A DNA stretch of 64,000 bases. Origin: Chlorocebus sabaeus (taxonomy: Eukaryota > Chordata > Mammalia > Primates > Cercopithecidae). The stretch covers positions 81,740,382 to 81,804,381 of the forward strand of contig NC_132912.1 of NCBI RefSeq assembly GCF_047675955.1, read 5' to 3'. The notes below the pieces were generated by a model. The model ran no database searches. It saw only the letters and a program-made list of their open reading frames with translations, and was not told the DNA's origin. A program made the position numbers and the translations under genes. Positions 32,691 through 46,418 of this stretch are shown here, one piece after another; position 1 is the first letter of the stretch; the number at the start of each line of letters is the position of its first letter.

Positions 32691-34661
32691 CAACTTTCCT
32701 TAGCACATATTTCTAGGCAGGTTCATATCTAGGGGAGAAGTGTTATTAATGCTCCTTCCTGTATGTCCATCCCTCCCTAAACCTTCTCCTGATGAAAAGA
32801 AAAGTTGCTAATCTAATTGGCAGAGCCCAAAACATTCACTAGGTCTGTTTTTTTTTGTTTTTTTTTTTTTTTTTTTTTTTTTTTTTCTAGTGGGCAGGTG
32901 CTGAGCTTCACAGACAGAATCCAGGCCTCAGCCTGCTCTCTGTCATTTCTGGTCCCTGCCCAGTGGGCCCTCTTTCTGCTTCCTGTTTCCATGTGATCAG
33001 TATCCAGGGTCTGGGCTCTAGGAATGAAATCAGACTTTGCTTCATCATCTCAGCCATCCAGTGCTAAGAAGAAGGGAATAAGATACAACTGCATATTTTT
33101 AATACCTACTCTGATTTCTGTGAAAGCGGCAAAAAAACAGGCTATGAGATGTACCAAGGAATCCTATTGATTGCACAGACTCCAATTCCTGGGCTCAAAT
33201 TCCTAGGCTGAAGACATTCTCTCACCACGCAGAACTCACGTTCCTCCCTTTAACCTCATTCTCCATATCTAGGGCATAAACAGTTCTCAGGTCTGTCACT
33301 AGATATCCCAATCTGTGGTGACACATCTAATGATTACTTATTCTTACTCATTTGGATGTGGGTGTTTTTCTCATGAGCATGTCCACACTGTGCAGAGGAG
33401 TCCTGCTGTCAGATGTGTACGAGGTGTTCTTGGTTTACCTTAATTTGTGATAAGAGGATTTGAACATTTGCAGATCCCTCTCCTTATTTTGTTTCTCCAC
33501 AAGGTCTTTTGTAATCCATATACAGTACTCTGAATCCACCGACTTTACCTATTGCATTTCTTCTTACTAACCCTGACACATTTCCCCTTCCAAGTCAGAG
33601 AGTAACTTGTCTAGTTAATACTGCCATCTTAATTGTCCCCACCTGTCTTCCCAAACATCTTGGCTTCTAAAAAGGTGCCTATGATAATCTTTCCTATCAA
33701 TTCTTCTTGTCTTTCTTGTCTGATATTATATTGTAAAATTACACTGTAAAAAGAATATACTAATTACATTGTAAAAAGAATATAATACTAATAGGAGAAT
33801 TATAAAAATCCTGTTATAATTCCACCCTCTAAGCGATTTACAATGTTAACTTTCCCAATCCCTTCTTCCAAATGGTGACATCTTTTATGGACCTTTTTGC
33901 TGCGTTGAAAGTGATGTTTTTTGGCTTCCACAGTGTTATTCTATTTCTTAATTCTGTTGTTCTAAACAATGAAAATACTGCCACCACCCAGAGTATTTTT
34001 AGTTGTTGGGTCACTTCTTCTGAACTGAAGCTGTCTTGACCCTTGACTTCCCCAGGCGCTGAAAGCAAACTTTCTTGTTTTCCTTTCATTTCATTGCCCT
34101 TCTGAGTATCAAGAAATAACAGGAAATGTGCCACCCTAAATCCATGCCCTTTCCTTGCTCTCTGACTTGAGCAGCTCTTACAGTAGCCTGCGTTGTCCCA
34201 TTGTCAAGCAGCCAGGTGTCTGCTGCTACCACCTCTTCTGCTACAAACTGCTCATCTTGCAGGGCCAGCTGGTTCTTCAGTCTCTCTTGAGTATGTCATG
34301 ACAGTGTCTTGCCTCATGTCCATGCTATACACCATCTGCCTGGGGGCTGCTTATTGCCCCTGAGGAGTGAGACACCAAGGGACCCACGTAGCACCCACAT
34401 GTGTGCTACCCAGAAGTATGTGGAAGTTGATGTACAGGAGGGTATAAATTTGGCCAGCTGGACACAGGATGAGGATGCACTCTTCTGTTTCTAAGCCTGT
34501 TATCTTCAAAGGATACCTCAGGCAAGAGATTTATATGGCCTCTCAGAAGACTTCCTGCAAGACCCTATGGTCATCTTGCCAACAAAGCAGTGGTCAGCTT
34601 GAGAATTCACCACTTGTTCTTTGCTGTTATGCCTTCTCTGACTTACCTTCCCCAACCCCAC
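32691..34661. other. No recognised gene; T-rich tract
   Basis: About 2 kb. An interrupted T tract lies at 32847-32887. A 98-codon minus-strand frame (33838-34134, MAHFLLFLDTQKGNEMKGKQ...) shows no domain I recognise, no splice context and no upstream support, so I leave it uncalled. A 25-bp tandem duplication lies at 33737-33786. Confidence 0.35.
33737..33786. repeat. 25-bp direct tandem duplication
   Basis: AATTACACTGTAAAAAGAAT at 33737 is repeated as AATTACATTGTAAAAAGAAT from 33762. The two 25-bp units differ at two positions. Confidence 0.9.
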
Positions 34662-34976
34662 CTTTTTTTTTTTTTTTTTTTTTTTTTAAACAGGATCTTG
34701 CTCCAAGCTGGAATGCTGTGGTGCCATTATAGCTCACAACAACCTTGAATTCATGGGCTCAACCAACCTCTCAAGCAATTCCCTCACCTCAACCTCCCAA
34801 GTAGCTGGGAATACAGGTGTGCACCACTATGCCTAGCTAATTTATTTTTTAATTTTTGGTAGAGACAAGGTCTTAATATATTGCACAAGCCGACTTCAAA
34901 CTCTTAGGCTCAAGTGAGCCTCACACCTCAGCCTCCCAAAGTACTGGGAATACAGGCATGAGTCACTGTGACCAGT
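34662..34976 (-). mobile_element. Alu (full-length, antisense, old)
   Basis: A 26-nt T run is followed by AAACAGGATCTTGCTCCAAG (the usual CTGTCACCCAGG is partly deleted), through CAGCCTCCCAAAGTACTGGG to GAGTCACTGTGACCAG. Nearly all CpGs are gone, pointing to AluJ. Confidence 0.94.
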
Positions 34977-35046
34977 CTTACTTCTCCTTTATCTTCACTC
35001 CTCTTTGTCTGTGAATGCACTCCCGATAAAATGTTAATTCAAAAGA

Positions 35047-35561
35047 TGCTGAGACCAGCTCAGTTGGGGAGACCCTAACCCAGTGGCACTAGAGGAATTA
35101 AAGACATACACACAGAAATATAGAGGTGTGAAGTGGGAAATCAGGGGTCTCACAGCCTTCAGAGCTGAGAGCCCCAAATAGAGATTTACCATGTATTTAT
35201 CAACAGCAATTAACCAATCATTAGCATTGTTTCTGTAGATATTCAGTTAACTAAAAGTATCCCTTATGGGAAACGAAGGGATGGGCCAAATTAAAGGAAT
35301 AGGTTGGACTAGTTAACTGCAGTAGGAGCATGGCCTTATGGCACAGATTGCTCATGGTATTGTTCGTGGCTTAAGAATGCCTTTAAGCAGTTTTCCACCT
35401 TGGGTGGTTCAGGAGTTCCTTACCCTCATTCCCGTAAACCCACAACCCTCCAGCATGGGCATTATGGCCATCATGAACATGTCACGGTGCTGCAGAGATT
35501 TTGTTTATGGCCAGTTTTGGGGCCAATTTATGGCCATATTTTGGGGGACTTGTTCCCAACA
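35047..35561 (-). mobile_element. HERV-K class 3' LTR (515 bp)
   Basis: Read on the minus strand it begins TGTTGGGAACAAGTCCCCCA and ends GAGCTGGTCTCAGCA. Within it, AATAAA is not clear; a CTCTATATTTCTGTG stretch (minus strand) lies before the LTR end, and TTAATTCCTCTAG follows. A hand alignment with the 5' LTR shows roughly 50 differences, including indels. Confidence 0.93.
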
Positions 35562-35563
35562 TG

Positions 35564-35577
35564 TCCTCCTTCTTTGA
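35564..35577 (-). promoter_or_regulatory. Polypurine tract of the provirus
   Basis: The minus strand reads AAAGAAGGAGGACA directly before the 3' LTR start TGTTGGG. This is the expected place and composition for the plus-strand primer of a retrovirus. Confidence 0.8.
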
Positions 35578-36685
35578 TTTGCAAATCGACAAAAGCAAAG
35601 ACAGCTTTGTCATGGTGAGTTACTTCTCCCCCGGGAGTCAGGATCCACATCTGCAGGCTATACAGAGACAAACAACACAAATTAAAAGCACAATCATCAT
35701 TGAAATCACAGAGCTTCCAAGTGTTTTTATCCATTTTAATGGGGTACTAGCTCCTAATTTGTCTGCAACTCCTTCAAGCACTCCAGTTCCTGGCATTAAG
35801 GTCAGGTGTGCCTGGGATGCTTTAAATATTTGTTCTTTTAATTTTGCAATATCCCAAAACAAGTTTGTAGAGTGTCCTTTTAGATGCTTTTTTATTATTT
35901 CCCAAATTTTGATCTTATTAAGAACTATTAATGGTTTCCACAAATCCTTGTGTTTAACTCCTACAACGAGCCATATCATTTGAAGTTGAGGTGCCACTAT
36001 ATTGCTATGGTTTCAGATAGTAGGAACTTTTGCCATACTTCTTATCATTTCTACCATCTGACCATTTTGTTCAGACCAGCTGAACACAGTGTGGCTATGG
36101 CACACAGACTGAGAGGTGCAATTTAAGCTAAACATCCCCTTAGGGGGCCAATTAATAATGATTCTATAGGAATTGTTGTGCAGCACCTCCACCTGTTCTG
36201 CAATGCCATTGTCTTAAACAAGTATGTTCATTTTTTCTGGCCAGGTTCTATTTTGTTTACAAATAGGTTTTTGAAGGCACTATGCCTCAATTATAGGAAC
36301 AGATTTATTATGGTAAATACTGAGATCAAAAAGCATGTGTAACTGGGTCATAGAGTGATTATATCCAGGCATTATTACCAGCCAGGATTGATAAATATGC
36401 CCAATAAGTATAATTGTTCTCTGTGTCAGCCCTTGTTGAAGGAATACGCATGGCAGTGAGTATCATAGCTACCATTAAATTACTTGTTGTGACTGGTTGT
36501 CCCACTTTCCTCAGGTTTTCTTCTGCCATCTGTGACAGCTTCTTGATCTGTCCCCAGGTGGATGGGTGTGTTTGACAGGTGTTGCTGATGATACTTGGGG
36601 TCCTACTCAGTGTCAGTCTTGACATGGCTGCAACTGGGAGGTCCTTGGGATCCTTCTGGAATCTCTTCCTCGGCATCTGGCTCAT
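35575..36685 (-). pseudogene. HERV-K class env remnant, centre deleted
   Basis: The N-terminal frame (36685-36359, 108 codons) has a basic start MSQMPRKRFQKDPKDLP and a PSTWGQIKKLSQMAEENL stretch typical of class II env leaders. The C-terminal frame (35997-35638, 119 codons) has DIAKLKEQIFKASQAHLTL, then KWIKTLGSSV, and a hydrophobic anchor at about residues 93-115 followed by a Cys/Arg tail. Only about 1.1 kb is present, roughly half the usual length. Most of the surface subunit, the cleavage site and the fusion peptide region are missing, and the two parts are in different frames. Confidence 0.85.
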
Positions 36686-36689
36686 GATA

Positions 36690-37880
36690 AGGTTTTAGGT
36701 GTTTTGATGGTATCCAAATCGGCTGTTGATTTTGGTCTGGAGAAACACAAGCATAACCTCTACCCCAAGTTATTATTTTACCTATTTCTCAGCTTTTTGT
36801 TATTGGATCTCTCCATCAAATCAGTTGTTCTGCTTCTGTCTTTGCAGCTGGTTTCTGTAGATGCTGTTCAGCTGCTGATAACATCTGGCTTTTGGGCAGG
36901 CTCAAAAAATTTAAAGTTAATAATGCTAGATTCAGTTGTATTTGTGGTGTTCCATATTCTCTGTCTCCCACTTTCTGCTTTTGCAACTGCTGTTTTAGGA
37001 AGAGATTCATTCTTTCCACTATGGCTTGTCCTTGAGTATTGTATAGGATGCCAGTAATGTGCTTAATATTCCACATAGAGAAAAATGTAGCTAGAGCTTG
37101 GCTAGTATAGCCTGGGGCATTATCTGTTTTAATAGAGGCTGGAATGCCCATCACTGCAAAACACTGCAAAAGATGACGTTTAACACAGGCAGAAGACTCT
37201 CCTGTTTGGCATGTAGCCCAGACAAAGTGAGAAAAGGTATCCACACATACATGTACATAAGCTAGTCTCCCAAACGAGGGAACATGTGTGACATCCATTT
37301 GCCAAAGAGAGTTAGGTTCCAATCCTCGAGGATTGACGCCTCCTGTAAAAGATGAGGAATATACCACTTGGCAAGTTGGGCATTGCTGGATAATAGCTTT
37401 AGCTTCTTTCCAGGTAATGCTGTATCTGCGTTTGAGACCAGAGGCATTAACATGGGTTAAATTGTGAAAGTGTCTAGCATCAGCTATTGCATTAGCAATC
37501 AGGCAATCAGCCGTTTGATTCCCTTCAGTCAAAGGTCCTGGAAGAGGTGTATGAGCCCTAATGTGAGTAATGTAAAAAGGGTGCATTCTACTCCTAACTG
37601 CTGTTTGCAATTGGGTAAACAAAGTCATCAGTTGTTCATCTGTACAAAATCGTAACTGAGCATTTTCAATTAACTGTGTGGAATGAACCACACATGAAGA
37701 ATCAGAAATCACACTAATAGGCATATCAAAAGCAGTCAATATCTCAATTACAGCTACAAGTTCCACTTTTTGAGCTGAAGTATAGAGCATCTGGAAAACT
37801 ACTTTTCGATCCGGAATAAGAAGCTTTACCATTACTAGACCCATCTGTGAAACAATGAAAACGCTTAGCAGGCTGCACAT
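36690..37880 (-). pseudogene. HERV-K class pol: RNase H end and integrase (354-codon open frame)
   Basis: The frame 37880-36816 is uninterrupted for 354 codons. RNase H marks are E40 (KVELVAVIE), D60 (VISDSS) and D125 (NQTADCL). Integrase follows: a zinc-binding H139, H143, C167 and C170 (HNLTH, CPTC), then the catalytic triad D196 (WQMDVTH), D253 (IKTDNAPGY) and E289 (QAIVERM), with the correct 35-residue spacing between the last two. The integrase C-terminal 'WGRGYACVSP'-type stretch lies after the stop at 36816, near 36770-36740, so the last domain is cut off. The first about 20 codons are out of the RNase H frame. Confidence 0.9.
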
Positions 37881-38290
37881 TGTTTACTGCAGGAATTGTA
37901 AATACAAACCTTTCATAGTCTTGCTCAGCTAAAGGGATAGTAAAGAAACAGTCTTTTAAATCTATGACTATTAAAGGCCAATTCTTTAGAATTATAGCAG
38001 GAGAAGGCAATCCCGGCTGTAATGCTCCCAGAGGCTGTATAACTGAATTGATGGATCTTAAGTCAGTTAACATTCTCCATTTACCGGATTTTTTCTTAAT
38101 TATGAAAACTGGAGAATTCCAAGGGGAAAATGTTGGAGCTATGTGCCCATTTTCTAATTGTTCAGTAACTAATTTCTCTAAAGCCTCCAGTTTCTCTTTA
38201 CTTAGCAGTCATTGCCCTATCCAATTTGGCTTATTTGTTAAACATTTTAAAGGTATAGGTTCTAGAGGCTTAGCAATGGCTGCCATCAAA
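37805..38290 (-). pseudogene. HERV-K class reverse transcriptase remnant, fused by deletion to RNase H
   Basis: The frame 38073-37744 begins MLTDLRSINSVIQPLG and continues with WPLIVIDLKDCFFTIPLAEQ, the first catalytic-Asp area of RT. After FVFTIPAVNN it runs directly into HCFTDGSSNGKAS, which is the start of RNase H. The rest of the RT palm, including the YxDD box, the thumb and the connection are absent, a deletion of more than 1 kb at about 37885-37875. A further 1-base shift in the A run near 37797-37803 moves the frame into the 354-codon frame. Upstream, 38074-38290 holds the RT N-terminus with a stop. Confidence 0.88.
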
Positions 38291-38838
38291 AATTATTTCC
38301 TAATCTTTGGTGGGAACTTTGTTTTTCTGCTTGAAGCAGTTTTTTCAAACCTTGCAAATTTTTTTCTAGTCCCATACCAGGGACATACCCCATTTCATGC
38401 ATTGTATGTTTGAGGGCTATATAATTGTTCTGGAATTAGAACTTGTGTTCTCCATTGTTGCAATAAATCTCTTCCCCACAAATTTATAGGTACAGAAGTT
38501 ATAATTCGTTGAATAGTCCCAGGTTGTCCATCAGGCCCCTCACAATGGAAAATATAGCTACTTTGATATACTTCAGGGGCTTTACCAACTCCAACTATGT
38601 TAAATTGAGTGGGTTGAATTGGCCACGTGGATGGCCAGTGCTGTAGAGTAATTATTGAAATGTCTGCTCCTGTATCTACTAAACTTTAAATTATAGTTAT
38701 TTCTGAATAGTTATTTCACAGGTAGGACATTTATCAGTAATTTGATTTACCCAATAAGCTGCTTTGCCTTGTTTATTTGTGCTTCCAAATCCTCCTGTTC
38801 ATTTAATTTCACTTTTTCGCATTCCCACATACGGCACA
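38290..38838 (-). pseudogene. HERV-K class protease remnant with G-patch
   Basis: The catalytic DTG of a retroviral aspartic protease is encoded at 38676-38668 in a VDTGADISIIT context (minus strand). The frame continues to about 38440. A G-patch-like stretch (GYVPGMGLEKNLQGL) follows at 38390-38330, as in betaretrovirus-like proteases. Stops and shifts interrupt the region, and no long frame survives. Confidence 0.78.
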
Positions 38839-38839
38839 A

Positions 38840-39130
38840 TCAGGAGTGTGCTATGCACTCTCCTGGTTCTGCTTTCCAGGGAATAGAAGTAGATAAAACA
38901 ATTTGAATTTCCCCATTGTAATCTGAATCAGTGACTCCTGTATGTATTTGTACCCCTTTTAAACTAGACCTTCCTAAAAGTAATCCCATTGTCCCTGCTG
39001 GCAAGTGTCCACAGACTCCTGTTGGGACCTTTTGCCAGGGATCCCCAAGCAGAAGGCTCACAGCCTTTGTGCAGCATAAATCTACTGTAGCACTATCAGC
39101 TGTGGCAGGGGACAGACATTGTACAGGGCC
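38840..39130 (-). pseudogene. HERV-K class dUTPase domain remnant
   Basis: dUTPase hydrolyses dUTP and is fused upstream of protease in class II ERVs. The frame 39061-38840 (73 codons) shows GLLLGRSSLKGVQIHTGVTD followed by SDYNGEIQIV, matching the dUTPase substrate motifs (GRSS and GVIDxxYxGEI type). The isoleucine of the second motif is Thr here (GVTDSDY). The frame closes at AHS, just before a TAG. Confidence 0.82.
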
Positions 39131-39162
39131 GAAGGAATGGCCTAAGCTGGAAATGCCCCAGT

Positions 39163-40430
39163 TTAGAATGGGGCCTGGGACAGGCCTCTCGTGGCATTTC
39201 CCGAAATTGGGCTCCCTTCTTTATCAAACTTAGAGGGACACTGATTAGCCCAATGTTTTCCTTTTATACATTTTGGACATATTTCAGGCTCAGCAGTTTT
39301 CTTTTTTCCCCTATCTGGTGGCCTGACTTGCTGATTTTTTCTACGCTCTTTTTTACTATGACCATGCTTCCCACAGTTAAAACAAGCTCCAGGAAATGGA
39401 GTATTTCCTTTATCCACTCTCAGTCCTGCCATTGCCTGTGCCAGCAAAGTAGCTTTATGCAGATTACCTCCAATACTATCACAGGCCTTGATATAATCGA
39501 CTAAATGTGCTTTCCCTCTGATAGGTCGCAGAACAGCCTGGCAATCAGGATTAGCGTTGTCAAAAGCTAATAACTGCAACCCTATATCCTGAGCAGTCGA
39601 ATCTGCAATCATCTTTTTAAGAGACTCCTGTAACTGAGCTATAAAATCAATGTATGGTTACTTGGGTCCCTGTTTTATAGCACTAAAGGAAGGATATTTT
39701 TCTCCACCTGAAGTGATTTCTTCCCAAGCTCTAATGCACACTCCTCTAAGCTGTTCTGTGGCATCATCCTACATGACCAGTTGTGCATATAAACCAGCCC
39801 AGCCGCCAACCCCCAAAAGCTGATCTGCAGTTATATTAATTTGAGGTTGGGCCTGGGCATTGCAAGCAGCCTGAATGGAAAATTCATCTGCCCACCAAGT
39901 TTGAATTGTAAGAACTGAGCAGGAGTTAGACAAGCTCGAGTAAGAGTGTCCCAGTCAGTAGGAATTATCAGACTGGAAACAGCAACATTCTTTAACAGTC
40001 CCATTACAAAAGGAGAACCTGGTCCATACTGATTTATAACTTGTTTAAATTCTTTGAGTAATTTAAAAGGAAAAGTCTCAAATATAGCTAAATATTTCCC
40101 TGTTGATCTGGGGGGTGTATTCTAACAGGGAACTGTCAAACCTCTAAATCACCCTCTCGTCTAGCTTGCTGAATTCCTGCCTGAATAGAATTAAGAGTGG
40201 TCACTTGAGGCGCTGCTCAAACAGTCACTGGGGCAACTACTTTTCTGGGTGAAAAGTAGTTGTCCTCCAGAAAAGAAAGATCTGGAGGGTCTTTTTCTTC
40301 AAAATAATAATGGGGGGGGGGGGGGCGTGCAGCAGGGTAGGGATGAAATTCTCCCTCCTTTGCTGCTTTAGCTTTAGGTGGCAAATAAACATGCTCCGTA
40401 AACTCTTCTGTTACTTCCTCCTCATCATCA
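39163..40430 (-). pseudogene. HERV-K class gag remnant (capsid and nucleocapsid)
   Basis: The open part 39612-39163 (149 codons) has the capsid C-terminal stretch NPDCQAVLRPIRGKAHLVDY and the nucleocapsid. The first zinc knuckle CFNCGKHGHSKKER has lost its last Cys (Arg instead); the second, CPKCIKGKHWANQC, is complete. The capsid N-half lies at about 40080-39620 with stops. An acidic matrix-end stretch lies near 40430-40340. Only about 180 nt separate it from the primer site, so most of the matrix domain and leader are deleted. A G14 run (C14 on the coding strand) at 40312-40325 also breaks the frame. Confidence 0.85.
40312..40325. repeat. G14 homopolymer within gag remnant
   Basis: Fourteen consecutive G bases follow AATAATAAT. 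Long G runs are rare in this AT-rich region and slip easily. Confidence 0.95.
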
Positions 40431-40611
40431 GTGTGGAAGAAGTTCCAAGGTGGAACGAACCACAGCCCACACTTGTCCCATTGTCACCCTGCTGCTTCCA
40501 AGCTCCCCTTCTTACTTACCATGGGGATTGCTTTAAGAGTGCTCAGGTGTCCTCCAGCTAGTTCCACGCTCTTCAACCATTGCTCCGGCGACCCTTCGAC
40601 CTGGATCCGAG

Positions 40612-40629
40612 CCCCCACGATGGATGCCA
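40612..40629 (-). promoter_or_regulatory. Primer binding site, lysine-tRNA type
   Basis: Two bases after the 5' LTR end, the minus strand reads TGGCATCCATCGTGGGGG. This differs from the lysine-tRNA primer complement TGGCGCCCAACGTGGGG at three positions, which justifies the 'K' class assignment. Confidence 0.8.
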
Positions 40630-40631
40630 CT

Positions 40632-40817
40632 TGCCAAGACCAGCTCAGTTGGGAAGACCCTAACACAGTGGTGCTAGAGGAATTAAAAACACACACAGAG
40701 CAATATAGAGGGGTGAAATGGGAAATCAGGGGTCTTGCAGCCTTCAGAGTTGAGAGCCCTGAACAGAGATTTACCCACATATTTATTAACAGCAAGCCAG
40801 TCATTAGCATTGTTTCT
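40632..40817 (-). mobile_element. HERV-K class 5' LTR, 3' part
   Basis: Matches the LTR 3' end (minus strand GAGCTGGTCTTGGCA). It is separated from the rest of the LTR (46962-47288) by L1 copy B. AGCATTGTTTCT at 40806-40817 is one copy of the L1 target duplication. Confidence 0.93.
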
Positions 40818-41139
40818 TTTTTTTATTATTATTATATTTTAAGTTCTAGGGTATATGTGCATAATGTGCAGGTTTGTTACATATGTATACTTGTGTCATG
40901 TTGGTGTGCTGCACCCATCAACTCGTCAGCACCCATCAACTCGTCATTTACATCAGGTATAACTCCCAATGCAATCCCTCTCCCCTCCCCCCTCCCCATG
41001 ATAGGCCCCGGTGTGTGATGTTCCCCTTCCCGAGTCCAAGTGATCTCATAGTTCAGTTCCCACCTATGAGTGAGAACATGCGGTGTTTGGTTTTCTGTTC
41101 TTGCGATAGTTTGCTCAGAATGATGGTTTCCAGCTGCAT

Positions 41140-44853
<3,714 letters not shown>

Positions 44854-44916
44854 TATGATATTAACTGGTTATTTTGCTCGTTAGTTGATGCAATTTCTTC
44901 CTAGCATCAATGGTCT

Positions 44917-45932
44917 TTACATTTTGGCATGTTTTTCCAATGGCTGGTACCGGTTGTTTCTTTCCATGTTTAGTGCTTCCTTCAGGGTCTCTTGTAAGGC
45001 AGGCCTGGTGGTGACAAAATCTCTAAGCATTTGCTTATCTGTAAAGGATTTTATTTCTCCTTCACTTATGAAACTTAGTTTGACTGGATATGAAATTCTG
45101 GGTTGAAAATTCTTTTCTTTAAGAATGTTGAATATTGGCCCCCACTCTCTTCTGGCTTGTAGAGTTTCTGCCAAAAGATCTGCTGTTAGTCTGATGGGCT
45201 TCCCTTTGTGGGTAACCCGACCTTTCTCTCTGGCTGCCCTTAAGATTTTTTCCTTCATTTCAACTTTGGTGAATCTGGCAATCACGTGTTGTGGAGTTGC
45301 TCTTCTCGAGGAGCATCTTTGTGGCGTTCTCTGTATTTCCTGAATTTGAATGTTGGCCTCCCCTACTAGGTTGGGGAAGTTCTCCTGGATTGTATCCTGA
45401 AGAGTGTTTTCCAACGTGGTTCCATTTTCCCCCTCACTTTCAGACACCCCAATCTGACATAGATTTGGTCTTTTTACATAATCCCATACTTCTTGCAGGC
45501 TTTGTTCATTTCTTTTTTTTCTTTTTTCTTTAGATTTCTCTTCTCACTTCATTTCATTCATTTGATCCTCAATTGCTGATACTCTTTCTTCCAGTTGATC
45601 GAGTTGGTTACTGAAGCTTGTGCATTTGTCACGTATTTCTCGTGTCATGGTTTCCAACTCTGTCAGTTCGTTTATGGCCTTCTCTGCATTAATTATTTAG
45701 TTATCAATTCTTCCACTCTTTTTTCAAGATTTTTAGTTTCTTTGTGCTGGGTACATAATTCCTCCTTTAGCTCTGAGAAGTTTGAAGGACTGGAGGCTTC
45801 TTCTCTCATCTCGTCAAAGTCATTCTCCGTCAAGCTTTGATCCGTTGCTGGCGATAAGCTGCGTTCCTTTGCAGGGGGAGATGCGCTCTTATTTTTTGAA
45901 TTTCCAGCTTTTCTGCCCTGCTTTTTCCCCAT
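44917..45932 (-). pseudogene. L1 copy B ORF1, broken
   Basis: The N-terminus MGKKQGRKAGNSKNKSASPP is open for 79 codons (45932-45693), through a coiled-coil stretch (HKETKNLEKRVEELITK), and then meets TAA. The C-terminal half reopens at 45447-44917 (176 codons) with ENTLQDTIQENFPNL, IQRTPQRCSSRR, RAAREKGRVTHKGKPIRLTA and SFISEGEIKSFTDKQMLRD. The RNA-binding core is thus well kept. The spacing to ORF2 is about 63 nt, as usual. Confidence 0.92.
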
Positions 45933-46387
45933 CTTTGTGGTTTTATCTGCCTCTGGTCTTTGATGATGGTGACGTACTGATGGGGTTTTGGTGTGGGTGT
46001 CCTTCCTGTTTGTTAGTTTTCCTTCTAAGAGTCAGGACCCTCAGCTGTAGTTCTGTTGGAGATTGCTTGAGGTCCACTCCAGACCCTGTTTGCCTGAGTA
46101 TCAGCAGCAGAGGCTGCAGAAGATAGAATATTGCTGAACAGCGAGTGTACCTGTCTGATTCTTGCTTTGGAAGCTTCCTCTCAGGGCTGTACTCCACCAT
46201 GTGAGGTGCAGGGTGTAGGTCTGCCCCTTATGGGGGATGTCTCCCAGTTAGGCTACTCAGGGGTCAGGGACCCACTTGAGCAGGCAGTCTGTCCGTTCTC
46301 AGATCTCAACCTCCGTGTTGGGAGATCCACTGCTCTCTTCAAAGGTGTCAGACAGAGTCGTTTGCATCTGCAGAGGTTTCAGCTGTT

Positions 46388-46418
<31 letters not shown>

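Noticed and set aside
33838..34134. 98-codon minus-strand frame MAHFLLFLDTQKGNE...
   Set aside because: No domain, no splice context, no compositional shift; length is within chance for this sequence.
40431..41018. 195-codon plus-strand frame near the HERV 5' end
   Set aside because: It runs antisense through gag, LTR and L1 3' UTR; its length comes from the antisense composition.
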